Positions 47,319 through 55,046 of a DNA stretch of 58,721 nt are shown here, in pieces. The position numbers and the translations under genes were made by a program. The DNA is from JAGNXB01 sp964471595 (GTDB lineage Bacteria; Bacteroidota; Bacteroidia; Chitinophagales; Saprospiraceae): assembly GCA_964471595.1 (NCBI GenBank), contig CAYYGN010000021.1, positions 1 to 58,721 on the forward strand, in the 5' to 3' direction. Under the pieces are notes generated by a model that saw only the letters and a list, made by a program, of their open reading frames with translations, did no database searches and was not told the DNA's origin. Numbering within the stretch: the first letter of the stretch is position 1; each line of letters opens with the position of its first letter.

Positions 47319-48053
47319 ATGGTTTACCTGCGCGCTTTACTGACCATATTGTTGGTCCTCACCGTGATCCCGTGCCTGCTGGCGGCCGGTGTCTTTCCGG
47401 GCCATGACCTCCGGCTGAGGGTGCGGCAGCTGTGGGTGAAAATGATCCTTTTCGTGTTGGGCGTTCGCCTTAAATGGGAGGGTACTGTCCCCGAGCATCC
47501 GGTCATTCTCGTTGCCAATCACCGGAGCTATCTCGATCCGCTTTTGCTGCTGACCCGGGTCAAAGCCTTGCCTGTGGCCAAAGCCGAGATGGCTCGCTGG
47601 CCATTGATCGGAACGGCGGCCCGGTTGTCCGGGATTTTCTTTGTCCAACGGGAGAATCCCAAAGACCGGGTCCGCACCCTGGAAGCCATCGGCAGGGCTG
47701 TTCTGGAGGGCCATTCCATCCTTATTTTTCCCGAAGGGACCACCCATGACCATCCCGGACTCCTTCCTTTCCGCAAAGGCATTTTCCAGGTGGCATCGCG
47801 CACCGGCATTCCGGTGGTACCCGTAGCCCTCGAATTCGCCGACCCCGCCGATTTCTGGATCGGAGACGATACCTTCGTCGCCCATTTCTTCCGCCGATTC
47901 GGGAAGAGGAACACGCGGGCGGCCGTCAGCCTGGGCCCCGTCTTGCAGGGAGAGGATCCGGTCGCCCTTATGGAGGAAGCCCATCATTGGATTTCCGGCC
48001 ATCTGCCTGTTTTGCGCCGTCATATGGCGGACAGGAAAGGGCCGAAGAAATGA
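47319..48053 (+). CDS. plsC: 1-acyl-sn-glycerol-3-phosphate acyltransferase (PlsC-type)
   Basis: 244 residues. It acylates lysophosphatidate to phosphatidate in phospholipid synthesis. An N-terminal membrane helix (residues about 5-25) precedes the acyltransferase motifs: motif I NHRSYLD (HX4D catalytic pair) and motif III FPEGTTHD. IPVVPVALEF fits motif IV. Paralogous lyso-lipid acyltransferases share these motifs, so substrate is an inference. The start ATG (47319) is 19 bases after deoC. The stop runs into a bidirectional terminator. Confidence 0.9.
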   Translation: MVYLRALLTILLVLTVIPCLLAAGVFPGHDLRLRVRQLWVKMILFVLGVRLKWEGTVPEHPVILVANHRSYLDPLLLLTRVKALPVAKAEMARWPLIGTAARLSGIFFVQRENPKDRVRTLEAIGRAVLEGHSILIFPEGTTHDHPGLLPFRKGIFQVASRTGIPVVPVALEFADPADFWIGDDTFVAHFFRRFGKRNTRAAVSLGPVLQGEDPVALMEEAHHWISGHLPVLRRHMADRKGPKK

Positions 48054-48087
48054 AAAAAAAACCCTCCCGGATTCCGGGAGGGTTTTT
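48053..48087. terminator. Bidirectional intrinsic terminator between plsC and rplY
   Basis: ACCCTCCCGG (48061-48070) and CCGGGAGGGT (48074-48083) form a perfect 10-bp stem with a 3-base loop. It is flanked by a run of eight A on the left and four to five T on the right. It can stop plsC transcription from the left and rplY transcription from the right. Confidence 0.95.
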
Positions 48088-48117
48088 GTCAACGGTAGCT
48101 CCGTGTAAACCGGAAGT

Positions 48118-48699
48118 TTATTTCGCTTTTTCGGCGGCCGCAGCGGCACTCCGCAGTGCACGCGGGATTTCTACCTGGCAGACGGGAATGCTGCTCGCCA
48201 TGAGGATCTCAATGCCCTTGGGTACCTTGATTTCCTTGATCCGCAGGGCCTGACCCAGCTCCAGGTGAGAGACATCCGCTTCGAGGTGGTCAACCAGGTT
48301 TTCAGGTATGCACTTGATACGCACGCGACGTACCATCTGCAGCATTTTACCCCCGGCGCGGACGCCGGCAGAAATGCCCTTGAGGGCGACAGGAACATCG
48401 AGTTTGATGGCCCGGCCGGGGATCAGCTCCTGGAAGTCAATATGCACGATCTCCTCCGTAACCGGATGATATTGAACGGCTTTGACGATGCAGTCATGCG
48501 ACTTGCCATCCATTTCTATACGGGCCAGCTTGAATTCCGGCGTGTAAATCAAATGGCGGACGTCTTTGGCCGTGGTGGAGAAATTGATGTTTTCGGCACC
48601 GTAAATGCAGGCGGGGATACGCTCGGCATAACGCACGGCTTTGGCCGCTTTCTTGCCGCCGGTTTCGCGCTGTTCTCCGATGATTTGGATGTAATTCAT
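48118..48699 (-). CDS. rplY: 50S ribosomal protein L25, general stress protein Ctc type
   Basis: 193-residue long (Ctc/TL5) form of L25, which binds 5S rRNA in the large subunit. The N-terminal L25 domain shows RETGGKKAAKAVR, RIPACIYG and VKAVQYHPVTEEIVHIDF. The C-terminal TL5 extension (about residues 100-180) contains VPVALKGISAGVRAGG and SHLELGQALRIKEI. The C-terminus is Ala/Lys-rich. The ATG at 48699 is the family start. A TATCTTTG box lies 25 bases upstream. It follows prs, with which it is often paired. Confidence 0.95.
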   Translation of the reverse strand: MNYIQIIGEQRETGGKKAAKAVRYAERIPACIYGAENINFSTTAKDVRHLIYTPEFKLARIEMDGKSHDCIVKAVQYHPVTEEIVHIDFQELIPGRAIKLDVPVALKGISAGVRAGGKMLQMVRRVRIKCIPENLVDHLEADVSHLELGQALRIKEIKVPKGIEILMASSIPVCQVEIPRALRSAAAAAEKAK

Positions 48700-48724
48700 G
48701 ACTGACGCTTTGCAAAAGAGCACG

Positions 48725-48732
48725 CAAAGATA
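48725..48732 (-). promoter_or_regulatory. -7 promoter box (TATCTTTG) for rplY
   Basis: Minus-strand TATCTTTG lies 25 bases before the rplY ATG, within the 107-base gap to prs. rplY can therefore be expressed independently of prs. Confidence 0.55.
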
Positions 48733-48806
48733 AGGCATTCAGCCCAATAGTCCAGCCGATCAGGTAAAAAATATTCCACGACCCTTGTCCGGCGGTAGTT
48801 GGGGGA

Positions 48807-49739
48807 TCAACCCTCCATGAACAAGGCGGATATGGACCGGTGTTCGTGGGTATTCCGGATTGCCTTGGCGAACAACTTGGCCGTACTGAGGACCTTGACC
48901 TTGGCCATGGACTGGCGGAGGGGAATGGTATCGCAAACGATCATTTCCTGAAGGCTGGATTGCTCGATATTCTCGTAGGCCTTGCCGCTCAGCACAGGAT
49001 GGGTACACATGGCCCTCACACTCTTTGCTCCTTTCTCCATCAGGGCATCGGCGGCTTTGCACAACGTGCCGGCCGTATCCACCAGATCATCCACCAGGAT
49101 GACATCGGCGTCCTTGACTTCCCCGATGACGGTGATACCAGCCACTTCGTTGGCGCGTTTGCGCTGCTTGTCGCAAATGACCAGGTCGCGCTCGAAGAAT
49201 TTGGCATAGGCCCTGGCGCGCTTGACACCACCCACATCCGGAGAGGCGAAGATCACATTGCTCAGATCCTGCTTCTGAAGGTAGGGCATGAAAATGGCTT
49301 CGCTGCGGAGATGGTCCACCGGGATGTCAAAAAAGCCTTGTACCTGATCGGCATGCAGGTCCATGGTCATCAACCGGTGCGCTCCTGCCGCCTGAATGAG
49401 GTTGGCCACCAGTTTAGCGCTGATGGGTACGCGGGGCTTGTCTTTGCGGTCCTGCCGGGCATATCCGTAATAGGGCAGTACGGCAGTGATATAACCCGCT
49501 GAAGCCCGTTTGGCCGCATCGATCATCAAAAGCAGCTCGAGCAGGTTGTCTCCCGGTGCGAAAGTGGACTGAATGAGAAATACATAGGCGCCCCTCACCG
49601 ACTCATTGATGATCGGCTGCATCTCCCCGTCGGAAAAACGCTGGAGCGTGATATTGCCCAAATTGTACCCGTAGTAGTCGGCAATTTTCTCGGAGAGATA
49701 ACGCGACTGGGTGCCGGAGAAGAGTTTGACCTCGACCAT
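48807..49739 (-). CDS. prs: Ribose-phosphate pyrophosphokinase (PRPP synthase)
   Basis: 310 residues. It makes PRPP from ribose-5-phosphate and ATP for nucleotide, His, Trp and NAD synthesis. The motifs are RFSDGEMQ, the ATP-binding LPYYGYARQDRKDKPR and the PRPP-binding VDDLVDTAGTLCKAADAL. The frame extends to a TTG at 49760; the ATG at 49739 (MVEVKLFSGT) is preferred because a TACTTTTG box overlaps the TTG codon. Located just upstream of rplY on the same strand. Confidence 0.97.
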   Translation of the reverse strand: MVEVKLFSGTQSRYLSEKIADYYGYNLGNITLQRFSDGEMQPIINESVRGAYVFLIQSTFAPGDNLLELLLMIDAAKRASAGYITAVLPYYGYARQDRKDKPRVPISAKLVANLIQAAGAHRLMTMDLHADQVQGFFDIPVDHLRSEAIFMPYLQKQDLSNVIFASPDVGGVKRARAYAKFFERDLVICDKQRKRANEVAGITVIGEVKDADVILVDDLVDTAGTLCKAADALMEKGAKSVRAMCTHPVLSGKAYENIEQSSLQEMIVCDTIPLRQSMAKVKVLSTAKLFAKAIRNTHEHRSISALFMEG

Positions 49740-49757
49740 TTCGGGGAGACGTTTGGA

Positions 49758-49765
49758 CAAAAGTA
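49758..49765 (-). promoter_or_regulatory. -7 promoter box (TACTTTTG) for prs
   Basis: Minus-strand TACTTTTG lies 18 bases before the prs ATG. Its position rules against the TTG at 49760 as the start codon. Confidence 0.5.
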
Positions 49766-49885
49766 CGGAATTGGTGGATGGGCCGCCGGTACAACCCCGA
49801 TACTTATACCATCTGCCGGGCGGTTTTCGTTATTTTTACAATTCCCTTATCCCCGTACGGGTGCTCATCCCCCATATCCTCATCC

Positions 49886-50689
49886 ATGCCTGCTTCCTCC
49901 ATCCTGCGATTCCTTCCCCTGCTTGCACTGCCACTTCTCGGCGCCCCTCATCTGTCCTGCAAGGGTGGCCTGTCTGACTTCAATTTGCTTTCCCTGGAAG
50001 ATGATATCGAACTCGGTCGCAGTGTCGAGGCGGAGATCGCAGCCAATCCCCAGGAATATCCCATCCTGCCGGAAACAGGAAATGAGGAAGTGTACGCTTA
50101 TGTCCGCCAGATTACTTCGGACATTCTGGCAACCGGTGAAGTGCGGTATCGCACGGAATTTCCCTGGACCGTGAGGATAATCCGGAATGACAGCATCCTC
50201 AATGCCTTTTGTGCACCGGGAGGGTTCATTTACGTGTATACCGGATTGATGAAATTCCTGGACTCGGAGGATCAGCTCGCCGGCGTGATGGGGCACGAAA
50301 TTGCTCATGCCGACCTTCGCCACAGTTCCCGCCAACTCACCAAAATCTATGGAGTCTCCCTGATCGCCGAAGCCATCCTGGGGGAGAACCAGGAATTGCT
50401 GAAGCAAATTTCCACGACACTGATCGCCTTGAGTTTCAGTCGCGATCATGAGTCGGAGAGTGACATGGCATCGGTGCGTTATTTGTGTCCCACCGAATGG
50501 AATGCCGCGGGTTCGGCCGGCTTTTTCCTGAAGCTGGAAGGGCAGCCGGTACCTCCCGAATTCCTCAGCACCCACCCCAATCCCACCGACCGGGTCAAAG
50601 CCATCGGGGATGAAAAGATCCGTCTGGCATGTCCGGGAGAAGGTACATTCGACAGCCGCTATGCCGAAATGGTGGCCAAACTGCCTTAG
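49886..50689 (+). CDS. M48-family zinc metalloprotease, exported
   Basis: 267 residues. The N-terminal signal (MPASSILRFLPLLALPLLG) may be a lipoprotein signal at Cys25, but its lipobox HLSC is atypical. The zinc site HEIAHAD gives His137, Glu138 and His141. The third ligand is likely the Glu in SRDHESESDMAS. STHPNPTDRV is the usual C-terminal signature. BepA/LoiP-type members proteolyse or help assemble outer-membrane proteins in the periplasm, and that role is inferred. The frame is open upstream to 49778, but this ATG opens the signal. Its stop interlocks with that of the opposite-strand acetyltransferase. Confidence 0.92.
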   Translation: MPASSILRFLPLLALPLLGAPHLSCKGGLSDFNLLSLEDDIELGRSVEAEIAANPQEYPILPETGNEEVYAYVRQITSDILATGEVRYRTEFPWTVRIIRNDSILNAFCAPGGFIYVYTGLMKFLDSEDQLAGVMGHEIAHADLRHSSRQLTKIYGVSLIAEAILGENQELLKQISTTLIALSFSRDHESESDMASVRYLCPTEWNAAGSAGFFLKLEGQPVPPEFLSTHPNPTDRVKAIGDEKIRLACPGEGTFDSRYAEMVAKLP

Positions 50690-51141
50690 ATCGCATCCAG
50701 TACCATGGCGCGGTGAGGAATGTCATCCTCCAGATAGGTCTCTCCGATAGCCCGAAAGCCGAACCCGGCATAAAAGTCTTCCAGATAACATTGCGCGCTG
50801 ATCTTTACCGGCACACCCGGCCAGTTGTGCCTGATCCACGCCAGAGCTTCCTCCACGATCCGGCGACCGGCACCGGTCCCCCTTGCCTCCGATCGGCTGA
50901 TGACCCGTCCGATGGAGGCATGTCCCGAATAGGAAACACCGGCAGGCAGGATCCGGCAATAGGCCGTCATTGTACCTTTCACACTGTCTTCCAGCCACAT
51001 ATGCCAGGCAATGGTGTCCTTTCCGTCCGCATCGAGGTAAGCGCATTGTTGTTCGACGACAAAGACCTCCTGCCGGAATTGGAGGAGTTCGTACAACCGG
51101 GTGGTGGACAATGTGGAAAAGGAATGGACCTGGAGATGCAT
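50686..51141 (-). CDS. GNAT-family N-acetyltransferase, ElaA-like
   Basis: 151 residues. RQEVFVVEQQCAYLDADGKD is the ElaA-subfamily signature. The acetyl-CoA-binding loop is RGTGAGRRIVEEAL. The C-terminal CYLEDFYAGFGFRAIGETYLEDD matches the GNAT fold. Substrate unknown. The stop shares two bases with the M48 stop on the opposite strand (TTAG at 50686-50689). Confidence 0.9.
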   Translation of the reverse strand: MHLQVHSFSTLSTTRLYELLQFRQEVFVVEQQCAYLDADGKDTIAWHMWLEDSVKGTMTAYCRILPAGVSYSGHASIGRVISRSEARGTGAGRRIVEEALAWIRHNWPGVPVKISAQCYLEDFYAGFGFRAIGETYLEDDIPHRAMVLDAI

Positions 51142-51161
51142 GACTGGGCCTGGCCCAAGCG

Positions 51162-51701
51162 TTATTGCGGCCTTCGGAGTTGGATGGTGAGGTTTTCGTG
51201 AAGGAGGTCAAAACCGTCTTCGGCTTCGCGTATGGTCATTTTGAGGGTGTCGTCGCCCGAAGTCACATGAAACAGGCCATCGTCCACCCACCAGCGGGAA
51301 GGGCCTTCCTGAAGGTCGAATTGGATGCCATCTGTTTGGTCCAACAAATGGACCTCCCCGTTTTCGCGCAACTCGGCTTGAAAGGTGAGATGCTCGGTGA
51401 GGATTTCATGGAGGGAGGTGCCCAGTTTCTCTCCCAGATCGGCGAGGCCTGCCCCCAATTCTGCCAATCCTTCCCCCAGTTTTTCCATACCGCGGGCCAG
51501 TGAAGGGCTTTCTTCAGGAGGCCCTGAGGGGGAAGGTTCGGGATTTTCAGGAAGTGGTGAAGACGTCTCTTCTCCGGATTCCGGATCAAGCAGGGAAAAA
51601 GATACCTGCCATTTCCCGGTGAGTTGGTTTTCCCGCATGGCATCCGTCCGGCAAGCCGCCCCAAGGACCATCGTCAGAAGTAAAAGGATACTCCATTTCA
51701 T
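51162..51701 (-). CDS. Hypothetical lipoprotein with a heptad LG-rich segment
   Basis: 179 residues. The signal MKWSILLLLTMVLGAAC has a lipobox at Cys17. A Pro/Ser/Glu-rich linker (about 35-65) is followed by a seven-residue periodic stretch, KLGEGLA-ELGAGLA-DLGEKLG (about 75-95), which could form an amphipathic helix or coiled coil. A beta-rich C-terminal region then includes LTFQAELRENGEVHLLD and RWWVDDGLFHV. The C-terminal part resembles lipocalin-like or DUF-type lipoproteins, but no family is certain. The ATG at 51701 opens the signal; the frame is open far upstream (to 51908) but that part is unlikely to be coding. Confidence 0.75.
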   Translation of the reverse strand: MKWSILLLLTMVLGAACRTDAMRENQLTGKWQVSFSLLDPESGEETSSPLPENPEPSPSGPPEESPSLARGMEKLGEGLAELGAGLADLGEKLGTSLHEILTEHLTFQAELRENGEVHLLDQTDGIQFDLQEGPSRWWVDDGLFHVTSGDDTLKMTIREAEDGFDLLHENLTIQLRRPQ

Positions 51702-51953
51702 GGCGCACAATGTAAAGCATCCGGAGAAAATGTGGTTTCGGACGATGGTCCCGAGCCAGCGATTTGGGAGGATGGAACCGGCTTGGCGCCAGGAACGCGA
51801 ATACGATTCATCCGCCCGATACCGGCATTGATCACCGTCGGCAGGCGATCGGTCGCCGGCCATTTGGCGATGGGCTTTTTCAAGCCTCACCTTTGTGTCA
51901 TCCTTCATCGGACACCGGCTGTTGGTAATGGCCGGTCCACTAAATGGAATGTT

Positions 51954-52679
51954 ATGAAAAACGCGATTTGGATGCTTATTCTGTTGGCCGGCCTGCTACA
52001 GGCATGTCACACGCCTGAAATTCTCGTTCATCCGGAACTTTCTGCCGAGCCCATGCCTGTCAAGGGTCGCCAGGGGTGGCGGATCCGCCAGGTCATCCGG
52101 TTTGGGGATTACATGACCGATAAGGTGAGGCGCGGATGGGTGGCTGGCTATGACGTGCCCTTTACACTCAGGTTTCGCGGAGCGAGAGAAAAGCTGCGCT
52201 TTACCCAATTCGGTCCCGGAGAAACCAAAGCATATGTGGTTTGTGCCAGCAGGTTCAGAGAGGTGGAATTCCGCCCTGTGTCCGAATTCTTTGGCATACC
52301 GCTTTCCTATCAGAATTTTTTTGCCGGAGATATTTCGTTGGGTCCGGATCAACCCTCCTGGGAGTTTGTCATCCACAATCCGGATGGCGATTTTCTCAGA
52401 AGCGAAGCATCGGCGGGATTTGCCCGGACGCTGGGCCGCCGCATAGACATCGTGGCCATACGCGGATTCAAAGGACAGCCGGCATGGTTGAGCGAATTGG
52501 CCGTTACCGGATTTGAATTCCGGATTGAGGGTGAGGTGTTTGGTGCCGTTTCCACCGTCAACCGCGGTACGGTATGGATTGATCCGACCGTCAACGAAGA
52601 ACTTGGCGTGGTAATGGCTTCCCTGGCCACCGGCTTGCTGCTGCGTACGGATGTCGAAGGAGTGGACATGAATCCCTGA
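51954..52679 (+). CDS. Hypothetical lipoprotein
   Basis: 241 residues, no recognised domain. The signal MKNAIWMLILLAGLLQAC is a clear lipoprotein signal with a Cys18 lipobox. The mature protein is beta-rich (VIRFGDYMTDKVRRGW, LRFTQFGPGETKAYVVCAS, SWEFVIHNPDGDFL) with a long hydrophobic C-terminal stretch (ELGVVMASLATGLLLR). It probably lies in the outer or inner membrane. It is divergent from the lipoprotein at 51162-51701, with 252 bases between the two starts in which I recognise no gene, RNA or clear promoter box. The ATG at 51954 opens the signal; an upstream frame to 51732 is rejected. Confidence 0.75.
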   Translation: MKNAIWMLILLAGLLQACHTPEILVHPELSAEPMPVKGRQGWRIRQVIRFGDYMTDKVRRGWVAGYDVPFTLRFRGAREKLRFTQFGPGETKAYVVCASRFREVEFRPVSEFFGIPLSYQNFFAGDISLGPDQPSWEFVIHNPDGDFLRSEASAGFARTLGRRIDIVAIRGFKGQPAWLSELAVTGFEFRIEGEVFGAVSTVNRGTVWIDPTVNEELGVVMASLATGLLLRTDVEGVDMNP

Positions 52680-52702
52680 CCGGGCCGGCAACATGTCCAT
52701 GG

Positions 52703-53515
52703 ATGGGAATAATGGCCTTATTTTGGGGCCAGGGACGCATGGGAATAAGGAAAGCATACCGGGATGATCTGGCCGCCGAAGGCGAAAAAATGAAGGGTTT
52801 GATCCGGACCTTGCGGCACAAAGTCGAGCCTGAGGCATTGCACCGGTTTCGCGTATCGGTCAAGCGATTGCGGGCTTACCGGCGCTGGCTGAAGCAAATG
52901 GGTTACCAGGATGAACCTCCTAAGATGTGGTCCCGCCTGCGAAGGGTCTTTCGGGTAGCCGGGGAATGGCGAGACCGGGACCTCGCCGGTCAGCCTTTCC
53001 TGGGGAAAGAAGCAACACCCGATGATCAGGATTTGGCGGGGATGTTCAAATCCATGCGCATCCGTGATCTGAAGAGATGGTTGGGAGGATTGAGGGCGGC
53101 CATACCCGGCAAAGGCCAGTCAGGACCTGCCCTGATAGCCTTCCTTCTGAAACGGCAAAAAGCCATGAAACGCCAGATAGATCAATTGCCGGGCACCAGA
53201 CCCCTGCACCGCATCAGAAGGGATCTCAAGGAATATGGATATCTCCTGGCCATTTGGACGGCGATGCCCGAGGTGGCGGGAAAAGGAAAGGATTTGAATG
53301 ACAGGGTGGAAGCCCGTCAAAAGATCCTGGGGGTTTGGCACGATCAGGTGATCCTGTACCAAATGGCAAAGGCCTCCCATGCCTCGGAGCGAATGATCGC
53401 AAAAATGGAAAAGAAATTGGCAACGCTGAACAAGAAGGCGACGCATGGACTGGCAGATCTGGTTGATGACCTGGGAGACATGTTGCGGACCTGTGGGCCG
53501 GAATTACGTAAATGA
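52703..53515 (+). CDS. CHAD-domain protein
   Basis: 270 residues, helical and rich in Lys and Arg. The CHAD signature HRFRVSVKRLRAYRRWL is at about residues 47-63. A second, internal helical repeat (RRDLKEYGYLLAIW, about 170-183) fits the two-bundle fold. CHAD proteins bind polyphosphate through basic residues and often accompany CYTH triphosphatases; no CYTH gene is nearby. Possible starts are 52703, 52712 and 52739; only the last directly precedes a uniformly conserved region, so the first 12 residues are uncertain. Cytoplasmic by inference. Confidence 0.85.
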   Translation: MGIMALFWGQGRMGIRKAYRDDLAAEGEKMKGLIRTLRHKVEPEALHRFRVSVKRLRAYRRWLKQMGYQDEPPKMWSRLRRVFRVAGEWRDRDLAGQPFLGKEATPDDQDLAGMFKSMRIRDLKRWLGGLRAAIPGKGQSGPALIAFLLKRQKAMKRQIDQLPGTRPLHRIRRDLKEYGYLLAIWTAMPEVAGKGKDLNDRVEARQKILGVWHDQVILYQMAKASHASERMIAKMEKKLATLNKKATHGLADLVDDLGDMLRTCGPELRK

Positions 53516-53538
53516 ATAGCCGTATTGAGGGTCCGGAA

Positions 53539-53979
53539 TCATGATAAATGATCTATGGGCAAATGTCCGGTAACCATACCCTCCTCATCTAGGGTAACAT
53601 AGGGATTCCAGGCCACTTCCAGGAGATGTCCCTCCGGATCACGAAAATAAAAGAACAAGCCGCCAAAGGACGGAGAGGTTGGGGGAACAACGATTTCTGC
53701 GCGTGAGACCAAATGGTCATGGAGGTGGAAGACCTCTTCCCGGGTAGCCACATTATGGCTCAGCAACACGGAAGAGGAGCCGGCAGGTGCCAGCGCTATC
53801 CCGATAAAATCCTCCAGCATCTGCCGGCTGGCAATACTGAGCAACATGCCATTGAGAGGATAAAAGGCGATGTCCGCATTGGACGCCACGGGGACCCATC
53901 CGAATGCTTCTTCGTAAAAAGCGCGCAGAATGGCGGGTTCACGGGCGGGCAGCGTGATCACGCTGAATCGGGGTTTCAT
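53539..53979 (-). CDS. VOC-superfamily (glyoxalase/bleomycin-resistance-like) protein
   Basis: 146 residues with the paired beta-alpha-beta-beta-beta layout. The start FSVITLPAREPAILRAFYEE and the end FYFRDPEGHLLEVAWNP are typical, the latter with the metal-ligand Glu. Metal ligands in the first half are less clear. Members include metalloenzymes and ligand-binding proteins; no specific role is assignable. It follows the small lipoprotein at 53986 by 6 bases on the same strand. Confidence 0.85.
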   Translation of the reverse strand: MKPRFSVITLPAREPAILRAFYEEAFGWVPVASNADIAFYPLNGMLLSIASRQMLEDFIGIALAPAGSSSVLLSHNVATREEVFHLHDHLVSRAEIVVPPTSPSFGGLFFYFRDPEGHLLEVAWNPYVTLDEEGMVTGHLPIDHLS

Positions 53980-53985
53980 CGTCTT

Positions 53986-54390
53986 TCATTTTCGCCGGTA
54001 CCGGTGTGCGAAACCATCGTAGTATTGCTCAATCAGGACCAGCGTGTCTTTGTCCAGTACGGCGGCATAGGGCTCTCCGGTATCGAGGACAAGAAGGATG
54101 CGGGATTCGGTGCCGAGGAGGGGTTCATCGGATAGGCGCAGATCATAACCTGTATCGCGCACCAGCGAATCTGCTTTCCATTCGCGAAAGGCGAGTTCGT
54201 CCCATTCCAGCCGGGCGGTGAATCCTGTATTTTCAGGCGTGTAGGTCCATCCTCCAATCCCGCCGATGGAGGATTCCCAAATCCATTCGCCCTGATAGCC
54301 GCTGGATGCGCAAAACTTTTTTTTATGGCAGCCGGATACCAGGAGGACGATGCAGCAAAAGAGGAGTCCGGGGTGGCGAAGAGTGTTCAT
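53986..54390 (-). CDS. Small hypothetical lipoprotein
   Basis: 134 residues. The signal MNTLRHPGLLFCCIVLLVSGC has the lipobox LVSGC (Cys21). The mature part is short, acidic and beta-rich (GEWIWESSIGGIGGW, RILLVLDTGEPYAAVLD, LVLIEQYYDGF). It resembles small lipoproteins that adopt a lipocalin-like fold, but that is a guess. The frame is open to 54549, but the ATG at 54390 opens the signal. It is 6 bases ahead of the VOC gene and probably co-transcribed with it. Confidence 0.75.
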   Translation of the reverse strand: MNTLRHPGLLFCCIVLLVSGCHKKKFCASSGYQGEWIWESSIGGIGGWTYTPENTGFTARLEWDELAFREWKADSLVRDTGYDLRLSDEPLLGTESRILLVLDTGEPYAAVLDKDTLVLIEQYYDGFAHRYRRK

Positions 54391-54458
54391 TCGGTGGGAC
54401 CGGGGCTTGGGATGTCCGGTCAAAACCATGAACGGGATTGACAACAGGAATGTGGGGA

Positions 54459-54881
54459 TCAGGCCGTTAATGTTGTCCGGCGTCCCAAACGGCCACCCAG
54501 CCAGGCCATGGGGAAATAAGCCACAACAAGATCCAACACGTTGAACCACGCAGGGGCGGGAAGCATGAACACGGCGCTCATTCCGCCGGCAAAAAAGAAC
54601 AACCCGACAATCAGGGCGAGACGCATGGAATGGGCGGGGGCGAGCCGGGCAGCCGTAAAGGCGCCGACCAGCGTACCCAATGCGTGGGCGAGGAAGGGCA
54701 TCAGGAAGTGCTTGGGCTTGAACAGATGCATGGAGGCCTTCAGAGACTCCGTAGAAGTCACGTCCACACCTTCGGGAGGAGGGATCACAGAGCCGCTGAT
54801 CATGACGAGACCCATATTGACCGCCGCACCTGCCACCAGGCCGGCCAGGAGAGCGAGAACATAGCGCAGAATAACGGGCAT
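54459..54881 (-). CDS. Hypothetical four-helix membrane protein
   Basis: 140 residues with four hydrophobic segments (about residues 5-25, 58-78, 83-103 and 108-130). Small-residue packing is visible (LLAGLVAGAAVNMG, ALGTLVGAFTAARLA). The loop between helices 1 and 2 is periplasmic or cytoplasmic and rich in Ser/Thr and Lys. No known transporter motif was seen. The ATG at 54881 (MPVILRYVL) is preferred; an in-frame ATG at 54917 would place the start inside an 11-bp inverted repeat. Confidence 0.65.
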   Translation of the reverse strand: MPVILRYVLALLAGLVAGAAVNMGLVMISGSVIPPPEGVDVTSTESLKASMHLFKPKHFLMPFLAHALGTLVGAFTAARLAPAHSMRLALIVGLFFFAGGMSAVFMLPAPAWFNVLDLVVAYFPMAWLGGRLGRRTTLTA

Positions 54882-54915
54882 AGGAAAACGGATTTGTTGT
54901 AGTTCAGGATTAGGC

Positions 54916-54943
54916 ATTCGGCCTGAGGAGGATCAGGCCGAAT
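54916..54943. repeat. Perfect 11-bp inverted repeat with a 6-base loop
   Basis: ATTCGGCCTGA (54916-54926) and TCAGGCCGAAT (54933-54943) are exact reverse complements around GGAGGA. The element lies in the 165-base gap between the divergent membrane-protein gene and the multiheme cytochrome gene. There is no T-run, so it is more likely an operator or a structured 5' element than a terminator. Confidence 0.7.
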
Positions 54944-55034
54944 AAAGGTAAATTGATTTGCAGAATTACCTAATTCTTTTTGTCGTTTGTCGGAATGACG
55001 GCGCCAGGAATGGCCGAAACCCTGTCCGGATGGT

Positions 55035-55042
55035 TATTTTTG
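55035..55042 (+). promoter_or_regulatory. -7 promoter box (TATTTTTG) 4 bases before the multiheme cytochrome ATG
   Basis: TATTTTTG matches TAnnTTTG and ends at 55042; the ATG is at 55047. The predicted transcript would start at or very near the AUG. Confidence 0.5.
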
Positions 55043-55046
55043 TGTT

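Noticed and set aside
51702..51953. Possible tRNA, structured RNA or small gene in the 252-base gap between two divergent lipoprotein genes
   Set aside because: No TPsiC-like or anticodon arm, no known RNA motif and no credible ORF start were found. Reading frames here only extend those of the flanking genes.
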